Notes under the pieces: model-generated
Databases searched by the model: none
What the model saw: only the letters and a program-made list of their open reading frames with translations
What the model was told of the DNA's origin: nothing
Shown here: piece by piece, positions 15,072-22,965 of the stretch
How positions within the stretch are numbered: position 1 is the stretch's first letter
Layout of the letters: each line of letters opens with the position of its first letter
From: Proteobacteria bacterium UBA1148
Lineage (GTDB): Bacteria; Pseudomonadota; Gammaproteobacteria; Steroidobacterales; Rariloculaceae
Reading direction: 5' to 3'
Assembly: GCA_002311835.1 (NCBI GenBank)
Contig: DBZY01000049.1
Span: forward strand, 3,590 to 39,373
DNA: 35,784 bases
Translations under genes and position numbers: made by a program

Positions 15072-16471
15072 TGACAATGCGGGAACTCTCGGTGTGGGTT
15101 GTCGATGATGATGAATCGGTGCGCTGGGTTTTAGAACAGGCGCTTAAGCAAGCGCAAATGCTGCCCCGTTGTTTCGAGTCGGGTGAGGCTTTTTTTCGTG
15201 CGCTGGACCGGGAAAGGCCTGATGTCATCGTCACAGATATACGTATGCCGGACATGACTGGTCTAGAGCTTATGGCGCAACTGACTGCGCAAAACAGTGA
15301 CATCCCTGTAATAGTTATTACCGCACACTCTGATCTGGACAACGCAGTTTCTGCCTATCAGGGAGGTGCTTTTGAATACCTACCGAAGCCGTTCGATATT
15401 GACAAAGCTGTGGAGCTGATCTCCCGAGCTGCGCGGCAAAGAGGCGAGGTGACGACTTCAGATAGAGCTCTGCGGAGCCCGCGCATCATTGGTCAGGCCC
15501 CTGCGATGCAGGAAGTCTTTCGTGCGATCGGGCGGCTGTCACGCTCCAGTATGACGGTACTCATCACCGGCGAATCTGGGACCGGAAAGGAGCTTGTAGC
15601 CCGCGCGTTGCATGAGAACTCACCGCGTACTGAACATCCTTTCGTGGCGCTGAACACATCCGCTATTACCCCAGAGTTAATGGAATCGGAATTGTTCGGG
15701 CACGAGAAGGGTTCATTTACTGGCGCGAACCAGCGCCGAATTGGCCGATTCGAACAGTCAGATGGTGGCACCTTGTTCTTAGACGAGATCGGCGACATGT
15801 CATTTGAGCTACAGACCCGCTTGTTACGCGTTCTCGCTGAGAGTGAATTTTTTCGTGTAGGCGGGCAGGCACCTGTCCGGGTTGACGTGAGAGTGATTGC
15901 TGCGACTCATCAGAACTTAGGCGCAGCGGTCACTGCAGGAACCTTTCGAGAAGATTTATTTCACCGCCTTAACGTAATGCGGATAGACGTTCCTCCACTG
16001 CGTGCTCGCAGAGAAGACATTAAGGTTCTTGCGAGTGTTTATCTTGAACAAGCCGCCGGGGAATTAGATGTTCCCCCTAAAACCCTGAGTAGTGACGCGG
16101 CAGCACTTATGTTGGAGTACGAGTGGCCGGGCAACGTGCGTGAGTTAGTGAATATGTGCAGGCGTTTAACGGTTACGGTGGCAGGCTCTGAAATTACCGC
16201 GACAAATTTTCCCGAGGAAATGGGCGGCGCTGCGCTGTACGTAGACGCGGCATGGACGGCAGCGCTCGCAGAGTGGGCTGAGGGCCAGATCTCATCCGCA
16301 CCCCAGAACAACCCGTTGCTTGCAGAGGCCCTCCCGGCATTCGAGCGTACTCTTATCGAAACAGCGTTGCGTTGTACGCATGGAAAACGTCTTGAAGCCG
16401 CCAAGTTGCTCGGATGGGGCCGCAATACACTGACTCGTAAAATAAAAGAACTAGGCCTGTATTCTCGCTAA
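15071..16471 (+). CDS. glnG: nitrogen regulation response regulator NtrC (GlnG)
   Basis: Sigma54-dependent activator of nitrogen-limitation genes. 466 aa (E. coli 469). Receiver domain at 7-120 with phospho-acceptor Asp56 in VTDIRMP and Lys106 in YLPKPFDI. AAA+ domain with Walker A GESGTGKE (167-174), the sigma54-contact loop GSFTGA (214-219) and Walker B GTLFLDE (233-239). A C-terminal Fis-type HTH covers about 420-466 (AAKLLGWGRNTLTRKIKELG). The contact loop has Ser where the usual GAFTGA has Ala. It is the last gene of the glnA-ntrB-ntrC unit and faces the oxidoreductase convergently. Confidence 0.96.
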   Translation: MTMRELSVWVVDDDESVRWVLEQALKQAQMLPRCFESGEAFFRALDRERPDVIVTDIRMPDMTGLELMAQLTAQNSDIPVIVITAHSDLDNAVSAYQGGAFEYLPKPFDIDKAVELISRAARQRGEVTTSDRALRSPRIIGQAPAMQEVFRAIGRLSRSSMTVLITGESGTGKELVARALHENSPRTEHPFVALNTSAITPELMESELFGHEKGSFTGANQRRIGRFEQSDGGTLFLDEIGDMSFELQTRLLRVLAESEFFRVGGQAPVRVDVRVIAATHQNLGAAVTAGTFREDLFHRLNVMRIDVPPLRARREDIKVLASVYLEQAAGELDVPPKTLSSDAAALMLEYEWPGNVRELVNMCRRLTVTVAGSEITATNFPEEMGGAALYVDAAWTAALAEWAEGQISSAPQNNPLLAEALPAFERTLIETALRCTHGKRLEAAKLLGWGRNTLTRKIKELGLYSR

Positions 16472-16513
16472 AAACGGCAGGCAAAACTCGTGTTGATTAA
16501 TTATGGCGAGGGC

Positions 16514-17455
16514 TCAGAAGACTCGTTTCTGCATATCCGTGATGATGTTCTCAGCAAGCTCCAATGCGATTACACCGTCGTGGCCGCTAACCTGGCAGGG
16601 TGAATGCGTCCGAATAGCTTTGATGAAAGCCTGCGTTTCCGCCAGTAACGCGTCTCCCTTTTCTAAACTCCACCTTTGTTCCTTCAGCGTCTGCCGATCT
16701 TCGTCTGTTGTATCGCTCTGGGACACCAATTGAATTTCTCCTTCGCCGAAATCGATAGATAAATACTGGCCTTCGTGGAAAACGCGAAATTTACGCTGGG
16801 TACTGGTGGACACTCGCGATGCCGTTACATTGGCGATCGCGCCTGTGTCAAACTCTATTCTAGCATTCGCTATATCAACGGTCTCTGTGACTACAGAGAT
16901 TCCGACCGCCGAGATACTACAGGGCCTACCAAGGATCAGGGAGAGAATCACATCTAGGTCATGGATCATGAGATCCAAGACCACATCTACGTCGGCGCCG
17001 CGTTTTTTAAACGGCGCTAGACGGTGGCATTCTATGAACTGAACAGTCCCCAGCTTTTCTCGCGCCGAGATAAGAGCCGGGTTAAAACGCTCTACGTGTC
17101 CTACCTGCAATCGGAGATCATTTTTTTCCGCAAGTGCGGTCAGAATACGGCCCTCCGTACTGTTCGTGGTCATCGGTTTCTCTACCAGTACGTGAATGCC
17201 ATTTTCTAGAAAAAAGCGCGCTAGTTCGAAGTGTGTGGAGGTATCAGTAGCGATAGTTACCGCATCAATTTTGCCAATTAATTTACAATGGTCTTTAAGG
17301 AAGGCTGTATCGCAAGCGCGCGCAACGGCCGTACCTGTTTTACGATTCAAATCACAAACTGCAATCAGGTCAACATTCTCGATGAGCGCGTATTTTTTCG
17401 CATGAAGCCTTCCTAGATGCCCTGTTCCAACCACGGCTGCTCGAACTACGTTCAT
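16514..17455 (-). CDS. Gfo/Idh/MocA-family NAD(P)-dependent oxidoreductase
   Basis: 313 aa. An N-terminal Rossmann fold has GTGHLG at 10-15. The family motif EKP (92-94) and the substrate-side GHVERFNPA (119-127) and MIHDLD (163-168) follow. These proteins oxidise or reduce sugars and sugar nucleotides. It overlaps by 4 bp the gene for an LpxA-like protein just upstream. GnnA, a family member that oxidises UDP-GlcNAc so that GnnB can aminate it for amide-linked lipid A, is encoded near lpxA in Acidithiobacillus, so a sugar-nucleotide role is possible; no GnnB-like aminotransferase is in the window. The specific function is inferred weakly. Confidence 0.85.
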   Translation of the reverse strand: MNVVRAAVVGTGHLGRLHAKKYALIENVDLIAVCDLNRKTGTAVARACDTAFLKDHCKLIGKIDAVTIATDTSTHFELARFFLENGIHVLVEKPMTTNSTEGRILTALAEKNDLRLQVGHVERFNPALISAREKLGTVQFIECHRLAPFKKRGADVDVVLDLMIHDLDVILSLILGRPCSISAVGISVVTETVDIANARIEFDTGAIANVTASRVSTSTQRKFRVFHEGQYLSIDFGEGEIQLVSQSDTTDEDRQTLKEQRWSLEKGDALLAETQAFIKAIRTHSPCQVSGHDGVIALELAENIITDMQKRVF

Positions 17456-17841
17456 TTTCTTGCAATTCCTCGTTCTGAGGTGGATACAAAATGGGTCAAG
17501 TGTTCGATGTGTGGGTCAGGCCCGCACTCCGATGCAATGCTTTCCAGTGCAAGTTCCACGGTGAGCGAGAGTTTTAAGAGGATCCTGACAGCCCAATCGA
17601 TATAGAGTCGCTCCTTCTGAGAGAAGCCAGCCCGTTTGAGCCCCACCTTGTTAACCGCGCGGGAACTGACCCATTGCCCATCAGCGATAGTGTAGGGCAG
17701 GACATCTTTATTGACCAAGACCACGGCGGCAACAAAAGAGAATGCGCCTACCCGCACATGAGAGTCTACTATCGTATATGGATCAATCTCGACTTCCTGC
17801 GAGATTGAAGCATGTTCTGACACGATGGCGTTTGGATGCAT
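17452..17841 (-). CDS. short LpxA-like protein with a large internal deletion
   Basis: 129 aa from ATG 17841 (a TTG two codons earlier is possible). The first ~33 residues (HPNAIVSEHASISQEVEIDP...) match the start of UDP-GlcNAc O-acyltransferase LpxA, including its hexapeptide coils. From about residue 34 it matches the end of the LpxA beta-helix (VLVNKDVLPYTIADGQ) and the C-terminal helical domain (KVGLKRAGFSQKERLYI...). About 140-150 residues of the LpxA middle, including the region of catalytic His125, are absent, yet the frame is intact. It is either a decayed paralogue or a minimal hexapeptide protein working with the overlapping oxidoreductase. It is unlikely to be the functional lpxA. 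Confidence 0.75.
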   Translation of the reverse strand: MHPNAIVSEHASISQEVEIDPYTIVDSHVRVGAFSFVAAVVLVNKDVLPYTIADGQWVSSRAVNKVGLKRAGFSQKERLYIDWAVRILLKLSLTVELALESIASECGPDPHIEHLTHFVSTSERGIARK

Positions 17842-17951
17842 GTTCAAAAAGGAACTCGGATAGCATTGTTCTGGCTCTGATACACCAGACTGCGGCGCTC
17901 GGCAAGTAGATGGTGGCCGACTGATGCATAATTAATCGACAAGAGGATGTT

Positions 17952-18977
17952 ATGCCCGCAAATCTAAGTCCAGACTACAAGAAAGCCGAGCAAGCGTTTC
18001 GTAACGCCCGGGGTGAACAGGAACGGCTAACGTGTTTGAAGGAAATGCTGCGCACGATTCCAAAGCACAAAGGCACCGAACACTTGCAGGCCGACATAAA
18101 GAGCCGAATCAAGCAACTTTCCGACGAGCTATCAGGGCCCAAGAAAGGTGCCAGACGGTCAGGTCCTGTTCACAGCGTGCGTCAGGAGGGCGCTGCCCAG
18201 ATTGCGCTGCTTGGTCCCCCAAATTCTGGTAAGTCCAGTTTGCACGCTAAGCTGACTGGATCCAGAGCAAGCGCTGGGCCCTACCCGCACACAACTCATG
18301 AACCCATGCCAGGGATGCTGATATTTGAGGACGTAAGTTTTCAGCTTGTCGATTTACCGCCTGTCTCAACCGACTATATGGAAAGCTGGTTCGCGAATGC
18401 GTTGCAGCCGGCAGACGCGGCGTTACTGGTTCTCGATATTTCTGACCCCGAATGTACAGATCATGTTGAGGCGGTTCTCACACTGTTGGAAGAGAAGCGA
18501 ATTACTTTGGTCGAACGGTGGCCGGGGCTTGATACGGAGATAGGTCGGACTGTGGAAGATGAGCTTGACCCATTTCGGGTCTATCTTCCCACGCTGCTCG
18601 TCGCTAATAAGGCCGACGCAGATCCTGATCCAGAGGAGGTTAAAGTCTTGAAGGAGCTCCTCGGGGTACGGTTTCCCACGCTAACAACATCCGCGGTGAC
18701 TGGAGAGGGCCTCAGTCACATCGGACCGCTATTGTTTAACGGCCTTCAAATTGTGCGTGTTTACACTAAAACGCCTGGAAAGCCGCCAGAAATGGATCGC
18801 CCATTCACTGTTCGCCAAGGCGCAACTGTCTTGGATGTCGCGCGACTTGTGCACAAAGACATTGCCGGAGGATTGAAATACGCCCGCGCTTGGGGCTCCG
18901 ATGTCTTCGACGGGCAGCAAGTCGGACCTGAGCATCTGCTGTCGGATGCAGATGTAGTGGAACTTCACATGCGTTGA
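17952..18977 (+). CDS. DRG/Obg-like GTPase with a C-terminal TGS domain
   Basis: 341 aa. A helical N-terminal region (about 5-60, rich in charged residues, KHKGTEHLQADIKSRI) is typical of DRG-type proteins. The G domain has G1 GPPNSGKSS (88-96), the switch/G3 motif DLPP (134-137) and G4 NKAD (219-222). A TGS domain follows (about 265-341: RPFTVRQGATVLDVARLVHK, ending in DADVVELHMR). Related GTPases act on ribosomes or translation. DRG-like forms are standard in archaea and eukaryotes and patchy in bacteria. Start ATG 17952 with GAGG five bases upstream. It ends 6 bp from the convergent pyrD. Confidence 0.88.
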   Translation: MPANLSPDYKKAEQAFRNARGEQERLTCLKEMLRTIPKHKGTEHLQADIKSRIKQLSDELSGPKKGARRSGPVHSVRQEGAAQIALLGPPNSGKSSLHAKLTGSRASAGPYPHTTHEPMPGMLIFEDVSFQLVDLPPVSTDYMESWFANALQPADAALLVLDISDPECTDHVEAVLTLLEEKRITLVERWPGLDTEIGRTVEDELDPFRVYLPTLLVANKADADPDPEEVKVLKELLGVRFPTLTTSAVTGEGLSHIGPLLFNGLQIVRVYTKTPGKPPEMDRPFTVRQGATVLDVARLVHKDIAGGLKYARAWGSDVFDGQQVGPEHLLSDADVVELHMR

Positions 18978-18983
18978 GCCGTT

Positions 18984-19940
18984 TCAGCCGCTTGCTGGGG
19001 TGTTCTGCATATCACTCAAATTAAGCTGGCCGGTGAGGTCTGCGACGGAACTGAAACCATGACGCCCTAGGTACTCTTCTATACCGGAGTTAATCTTTTT
19101 CGCGGCCAGCGGATCATAGAAAAGTGCCGTACCTAGTCCTATAGTCGTAGCTCCAGCCAATAGAAACTCGATAGCATCGGCTGCTGTCTCGATACCACCT
19201 TGTCCTAGAATGGGAATGCCTTGCGGGCCCGCGACTTCGTAGACCTGATGAACTTTGAGCAGAGCAATGGGGCGAATTGCTGGGCCTGAAAGACCACCTT
19301 GCACGTTCCCGATTATTGGCCGTTGAGTCTCGACATCGATGGCCATGCCCATAATGGTGTTGATGACCGCTAGGGCATCTGAGCCAGCTTCAATGCATGC
19401 CCTAGCGTTCGCGGCGATATCTGTTTGGTTGGGAGATAATTTCGTAATTAGAGGTTTATCTGTGACATCTCGGCAGGCTTCGACGACGCGTGCTGACATA
19501 TCCGGGTAGTTACCAAAAGCGACGCCACCCTCTTTAACATTTGGACAGGAAATGTTTATTTCCATTGCGTCGATTGGAGAATCATCAAATCGTCGTGTGA
19601 CTTCGGCGTACTCATCAACCGTTGATCCACATACGTTCGCGATAAAACAGGTTTCAGAGAAATTCAGTGATGGCAGAATTTCTGTAACGACTTTATCAAT
19701 TCCGGGATTCTGCAACCCGATTGCGTTTAGCATGCCCGACGGAGTCTCCCAGAGCCTGTGGGGTGGGTTTCCCAAACGTGGTTGCGAGGTAGTTCCTTTC
19801 AGTACTATGGCACCAACATCTTGGTTCGAGAAGCCTTCTACTCGGGTGTATTCTTCTCCAAACCCAACGCACCCCGACAACAGCACAATGGGGGAAGATA
19901 ACTGGAGGCCGCAGAATTTCAGGGCGAGGCGGGAACTCAT
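18984..19940 (-). CDS. pyrD: dihydroorotate dehydrogenase, class 1 (1B-like)
   Basis: Oxidises dihydroorotate to orotate in pyrimidine synthesis, using FMN. 318 aa. The flavin-binding TIM barrel shows NAIGLQNPG (72-80), the active-site base Cys132 in EINISCPNVKEGG, KLSPNQTDI, VINTIMGMAID and ILGQGGIETAADAIEFLLAGA. An active-site Cys and the lack of an N-terminal membrane helix put it in class 1, most like the NAD-linked 1B catalytic subunit. Most gammaproteobacteria use membrane-bound class 2 PyrD with an active-site Ser. The electron-transfer partner PyrK is not in the window. Confidence 0.9.
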   Translation of the reverse strand: MSSRLALKFCGLQLSSPIVLLSGCVGFGEEYTRVEGFSNQDVGAIVLKGTTSQPRLGNPPHRLWETPSGMLNAIGLQNPGIDKVVTEILPSLNFSETCFIANVCGSTVDEYAEVTRRFDDSPIDAMEINISCPNVKEGGVAFGNYPDMSARVVEACRDVTDKPLITKLSPNQTDIAANARACIEAGSDALAVINTIMGMAIDVETQRPIIGNVQGGLSGPAIRPIALLKVHQVYEVAGPQGIPILGQGGIETAADAIEFLLAGATTIGLGTALFYDPLAAKKINSGIEEYLGRHGFSSVADLTGQLNLSDMQNTPASG

Positions 19941-20013
19941 CTTACTAGGGGCGTTGGCATCGTGGTCGTGCCATTATGTCGGAGCGCAACCATTAAAACC
20001 ATAGAACATCACA

Positions 20014-20487
20014 GTGTTCCACTTAATTTTGTACCAGCCAGAAATCCCTCCAAATACAGGCAATATTATCCGTCTTTGTGCGAATGTTGGTGCTGCTCTA
20101 CACCTCGTACATCCGCTGGGCTTTGAAATGGAGGAGCGCAGTTTGCGAAGAGCGGGGCTTGACTACCGCGAGCTTACGCGTGTATCAGAATACGTTTCGC
20201 TAGAGGCTTGCTTAAAGACGCTTCAGCCAAAACGCCTGTTTGCTTTAAGCACCAGAGCAGAACGATCATTCTTTAATGAGACTTTCCTTGCAGACGACGC
20301 ATTTCTGTTAGGGCCGGAAACACGTGGGTTGCCGCTCGAGGTACTTGCGGCGCTGCCGACGCAAAGGACCCTCCGGATTCCATTACGTGAGGGGAATCGC
20401 AGTTTAAATTTGTCAAATGCGGCAGCTGTGGTGCTTTATGAAGCGTGGCGCCAAACTGGTTTTCAGGAACCTGTTAGAAATACGTAG
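20014..20487 (+). CDS. trmL: tRNA (cytidine/uridine-34-2'-O)-methyltransferase TrmL
   Basis: SPOUT-family methyltransferase that 2'-O-methylates the wobble base of leucine tRNAs. 157 aa, the E. coli length. It begins M(GTG)FHLILYQPEIPPNTGNII and carries the SAM-knot motifs LLGPETRGLP (about 99-108) and IPLREGNRSLNLSNAAAVVLYE (about 122-143). The GTG start at 20014 matches the family N-terminus exactly. It is divergent from pyrD, and its 3' end faces gpsA. Confidence 0.95.
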   Translation: MFHLILYQPEIPPNTGNIIRLCANVGAALHLVHPLGFEMEERSLRRAGLDYRELTRVSEYVSLEACLKTLQPKRLFALSTRAERSFFNETFLADDAFLLGPETRGLPLEVLAALPTQRTLRIPLREGNRSLNLSNAAAVVLYEAWRQTGFQEPVRNT

Positions 20488-20598
20488 CTCTGAGAACAAA
20501 ACCATGCCCCGCTTAAGCTTATTTGCACGGTTGGTCGCGGAATAACATAGGACTATTTTGATCTATCCATGCTGGCCACAGCAGGGGGAGCATTTCTC

Positions 20599-21600
20599 CT
20601 ACTCAGGCGTCAATGGTCGTCGCATTAAGGTAGTGACAGCCTCGCGCGGTGGCACTCCCTCGTAGATGACCTTGTAAATTTGCTCCACGATTGGCATTTC
20701 GACTCCAAGGCGTTGGGCAACGCTGAATACTGCCCTCGCCGCATAGAAACCTTCCACGACCTGTCCAATTGCTTTGCGCACTTCGCCCGCTGCAGCTCCT
20801 TTTGCGAGCCCTAGGCCGAAGCGGCGGTTTCGCGATTGGTCGTCAGTGCAGGTCAATACGAGGTCACCCATTCCGGAGAGACCCATGAAAGTATCTTTCC
20901 GGGCTCCCAGCGCAAGGCCGAGCCTAGTCATCTCCATGAGCCCGCGCGTCACCAGGAAGCTGCGCGTGTTAGCGCCGAAACCCAGGCCATCAGATATGCC
21001 TGCACCGATTGCGAGAACGTTTTTGGTTGCACCGCCGACTTCTACTCCAATGATGTCTTCGGCAATATAGGCGCGGAACGTATCAGTACTAATGGCTTTT
21101 GCAAGCCGCTGCGCATTTTCTTTGTCCGCGGAGGCTATCGCAACGGCGCTCGGCAGTCCGGCAGCCACTTCCGCCGCAAAAGTAGGGCCAGAGATTACAG
21201 CAGTTTGCAGATTCGGGCCGAGTACTTCCGCAGCAACTTGATGTGGCAATTTTCCCGTTTCGGTCTCAAAGCCTTTCGTGGCCCACGCCAGGTGTTTTAG
21301 GGGTAGCGATGAGGATTTTAGGCGTTGGAGGGTTTCTCGAAACGCATGACTGGGAACAACGATCAGCACATCTTCGGCGCCCGCTAGCGCTTCATCCAAC
21401 TCTGTGGTGACCTGTAATGCGTCGGGAAAACTAGTTTTTGGTAGATAAGCTGTGTTGCGTCGCGCCCGCGCCATAGCCCTGATCTCAGCTTGTTCGATAC
21501 CCCACATCATCGTAGGGCATCCTGCACGAGCGAATTGGATGGCAAGCGCGGTGCCCCACGAGCCAGACCCTAAGACTGCAATGCGGTTAACTGTGTTAAT
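20599..21600 (-). CDS. gpsA: glycerol-3-phosphate dehydrogenase [NAD(P)+], apparent ATT start
   Basis: Reduces dihydroxyacetone phosphate to glycerol-3-phosphate for phospholipid synthesis. With the start proposed here it is 333 aa (E. coli 339). Translation upstream of the first in-frame ATG (21510) continues the protein and supplies the NAD-binding motif NRIAVLGSGSWGTALAIQ, so the ATG at 21510 cannot be the true start. Between that motif and the upstream in-frame stop inside secB there is no ATG, GTG, TTG or CTG. The best candidate is ATT at 21600-21598 (ATT AAC ACA GTT AAC), preceded by AGGTAGG. Other motifs present: SGPTFAAEVAAGLP, the catalytic-Lys region GGATKNVLAIGAG, and GFGANTRSFL. 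It lies 23 bp after secB, as in E. coli. Confidence 0.92.
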   Translation of the reverse strand: MNTVNRIAVLGSGSWGTALAIQFARAGCPTMMWGIEQAEIRAMARARRNTAYLPKTSFPDALQVTTELDEALAGAEDVLIVVPSHAFRETLQRLKSSSLPLKHLAWATKGFETETGKLPHQVAAEVLGPNLQTAVISGPTFAAEVAAGLPSAVAIASADKENAQRLAKAISTDTFRAYIAEDIIGVEVGGATKNVLAIGAGISDGLGFGANTRSFLVTRGLMEMTRLGLALGARKDTFMGLSGMGDLVLTCTDDQSRNRRFGLGLAKGAAAGEVRKAIGQVVEGFYAARAVFSVAQRLGVEMPIVEQIYKVIYEGVPPREAVTTLMRRPLTPE

Positions 21601-21623
21601 TGAACCTACCTGATGTGTGGCGG

Positions 21624-22115
21624 CTAGTGTGCGCCTTTGGGGGCTTTCGCTCCCTTTTTCCCGTTGCCCTTAAGACGCTCCTGCACCGCTTGAGCGTATA
21701 GAGCATCAAAATTTATTGGCTGGAGCAGCAACTGCGGGAACCCGCCGCGTGTGACCATAGCGGATATAGCCTCTCGTGCGAAGGGATAAAGAGCGCCTGG
21801 GCAGTAACTCCCGATGAGCATTTGCCGTTCTTCCTCGGTGTAACCTTGCATAAGAAAAACTCCGGCCTGCTCGAGTTCTACTAAAAAGAGAGTCTTTTCT
21901 TGATCTTTAGCTTCCACGGTTAACGTAAGAGTGACCTCCTGTGTATCGGTGTCCACCTCTTTAGCGCTGGACTTAATATTCAATTGAGTTTGAGGCGTGA
22001 GGTTGCCTTTAAATATTGCGGGCGCACGAGGTGACTCGAAAGAGCAATCCTTGATGTAAATTTTTTGCAGTAACAACTGCTTGTTGGAATCATCTGCTGG
22101 AGCTTTTTCTGCCAT
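21624..22115 (-). CDS. secB: protein-export chaperone SecB
   Basis: Cytosolic chaperone that keeps preproteins unfolded and hands them to SecA. 163 aa (E. coli 155). Recognised by QKIYIKDCSFESPRAP (17-32), VTLTLTVEAKD, FLVELEQAGVFLM and the near-invariant stretch SYCPGALYPFAREAISAMVT with GGFPQLLLQPINFDALY. The tail is Lys/Gly-rich (GNGKKGAKAPKGAH). It sits in the yibN-grxC-secB-gpsA order also found in E. coli. Confidence 0.97.
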   Translation of the reverse strand: MAEKAPADDSNKQLLLQKIYIKDCSFESPRAPAIFKGNLTPQTQLNIKSSAKEVDTDTQEVTLTLTVEAKDQEKTLFLVELEQAGVFLMQGYTEEERQMLIGSYCPGALYPFAREAISAMVTRGGFPQLLLQPINFDALYAQAVQERLKGNGKKGAKAPKGAH

Positions 22116-22176
22116 ATGTTTCAGAACTCCCGCGGCCTAGAGACCAAATCAGGATTCAAATGTGATCGCAATAGAG

Positions 22177-22458
22177 TCAGACCGCTTCTGCCAGTAATGT
22201 ATTTAGCTCGCCGTTATTATTTAACTCACTAAGTTCAGCATAGCCACCAATGTGTTGTCCGCCAATAAAAATTTGCGGAACTGTTCGCCGCCCGCTCAGC
22301 TTTATCATTTGTTCACGCTGTTTTGTGTTGAAGAGTACATTAATCTCGAAAAAATCAGCACCTTTGTTCTTAAGCAACCGCTTCGCGGCAGTACAATAGC
22401 CGCAAAACGGCGAGGAATAGAGGATGATAGAGTTTGTTTTAGGGTCGTGGTCATTCAT
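22177..22458 (-). CDS. grxC: glutaredoxin 3
   Basis: Small thiol-disulfide oxidoreductase reduced by glutathione. 93 aa from ATG 22458. The dithiol active site is C19-G-Y-C22, the cis-proline motif TVPQIF is at 59-64 and the glutathione-contact GG lies in HIGGYAEL. The frame extends 10 codons upstream, but ATG 22458 overlaps the yibN stop by 4 bp (ATGA) and fits the family length. Confidence 0.95.
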   Translation of the reverse strand: MNDHDPKTNSIILYSSPFCGYCTAAKRLLKNKGADFFEINVLFNTKQREQMIKLSGRRTVPQIFIGGQHIGGYAELSELNNNGELNTLLAEAV

Positions 22459-22877
22459 TTTATTAGTGGTAGGTTCTCTGAGCGCCACTGTCTCAAACCG
22501 CCCTTCAAGCTGAATACGTTTTCGAATCCTGCTTTACGCAATAAATTGGCGGCTTTGCCCGAGGTCATGCCGTTTTCGCAAACAGCCAATAAAAGCTTAT
22601 TCTTATTCTTGTTTTTGTGAACGCCCTGGCCGGCCTCAAGAGCTTCTAATGTGATGTTCTGGGCGTTAACGATACGGCCCGACGCGTAAGCATCGACGGA
22701 ACGCACGTCAATAATCATAGCGCCTTTGTTAATGACACGGACGGCGTCTGCGGGTGAAACTTGAGAAATTGTTGTTGCTTTCAGCCTGAGCTCGTAAAAC
22801 ATGACAGCCGCCCAGGAGGCGAGAAGCCCTAGTGCCAATAGTTTGTTGTTATCCGCAAAGTCGACCAGCTGGTCCAT
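22455..22877 (-). CDS. yibN: membrane-anchored rhodanese-like protein YibN
   Basis: 140 aa, near the E. coli YibN length. One N-terminal membrane segment (about 12-29, LLALGLLASWAAVMF) is followed by a single rhodanese domain (about 40-138). The active-site loop is C100-ENGMTS, consistent with a sulfurtransferase persulfide Cys. ATG 22877 is chosen because a GGAG Shine-Dalgarno lies 7 bases upstream and the protein then begins like YibN; the frame is open further upstream into the envC promoter. First gene of the yibN-grxC-secB-gpsA cluster and divergent from envC. Confidence 0.92.
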   Translation of the reverse strand: MDQLVDFADNNKLLALGLLASWAAVMFYELRLKATTISQVSPADAVRVINKGAMIIDVRSVDAYASGRIVNAQNITLEALEAGQGVHKNKNKNKLLLAVCENGMTSGKAANLLRKAGFENVFSLKGGLRQWRSENLPLIK

Positions 22878-22965
22878 GAATCTCTCCGCCGGAGCCCAGC
22901 GCCCGCGGCGCGGCATTATAACAGCCGGGCATTTCGATAAATCACAGGCTAGACTGCCCGGTGCC

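Noticed and set aside
19552..20004. 150-codon plus-strand frame opposite pyrD
   Set aside because: Shadow of pyrD; low-complexity composition and no family resemblance.
20836..21300. 154-codon plus-strand frame opposite gpsA
   Set aside because: Antisense to well-conserved gpsA; no recognisable protein or ribosome binding site.
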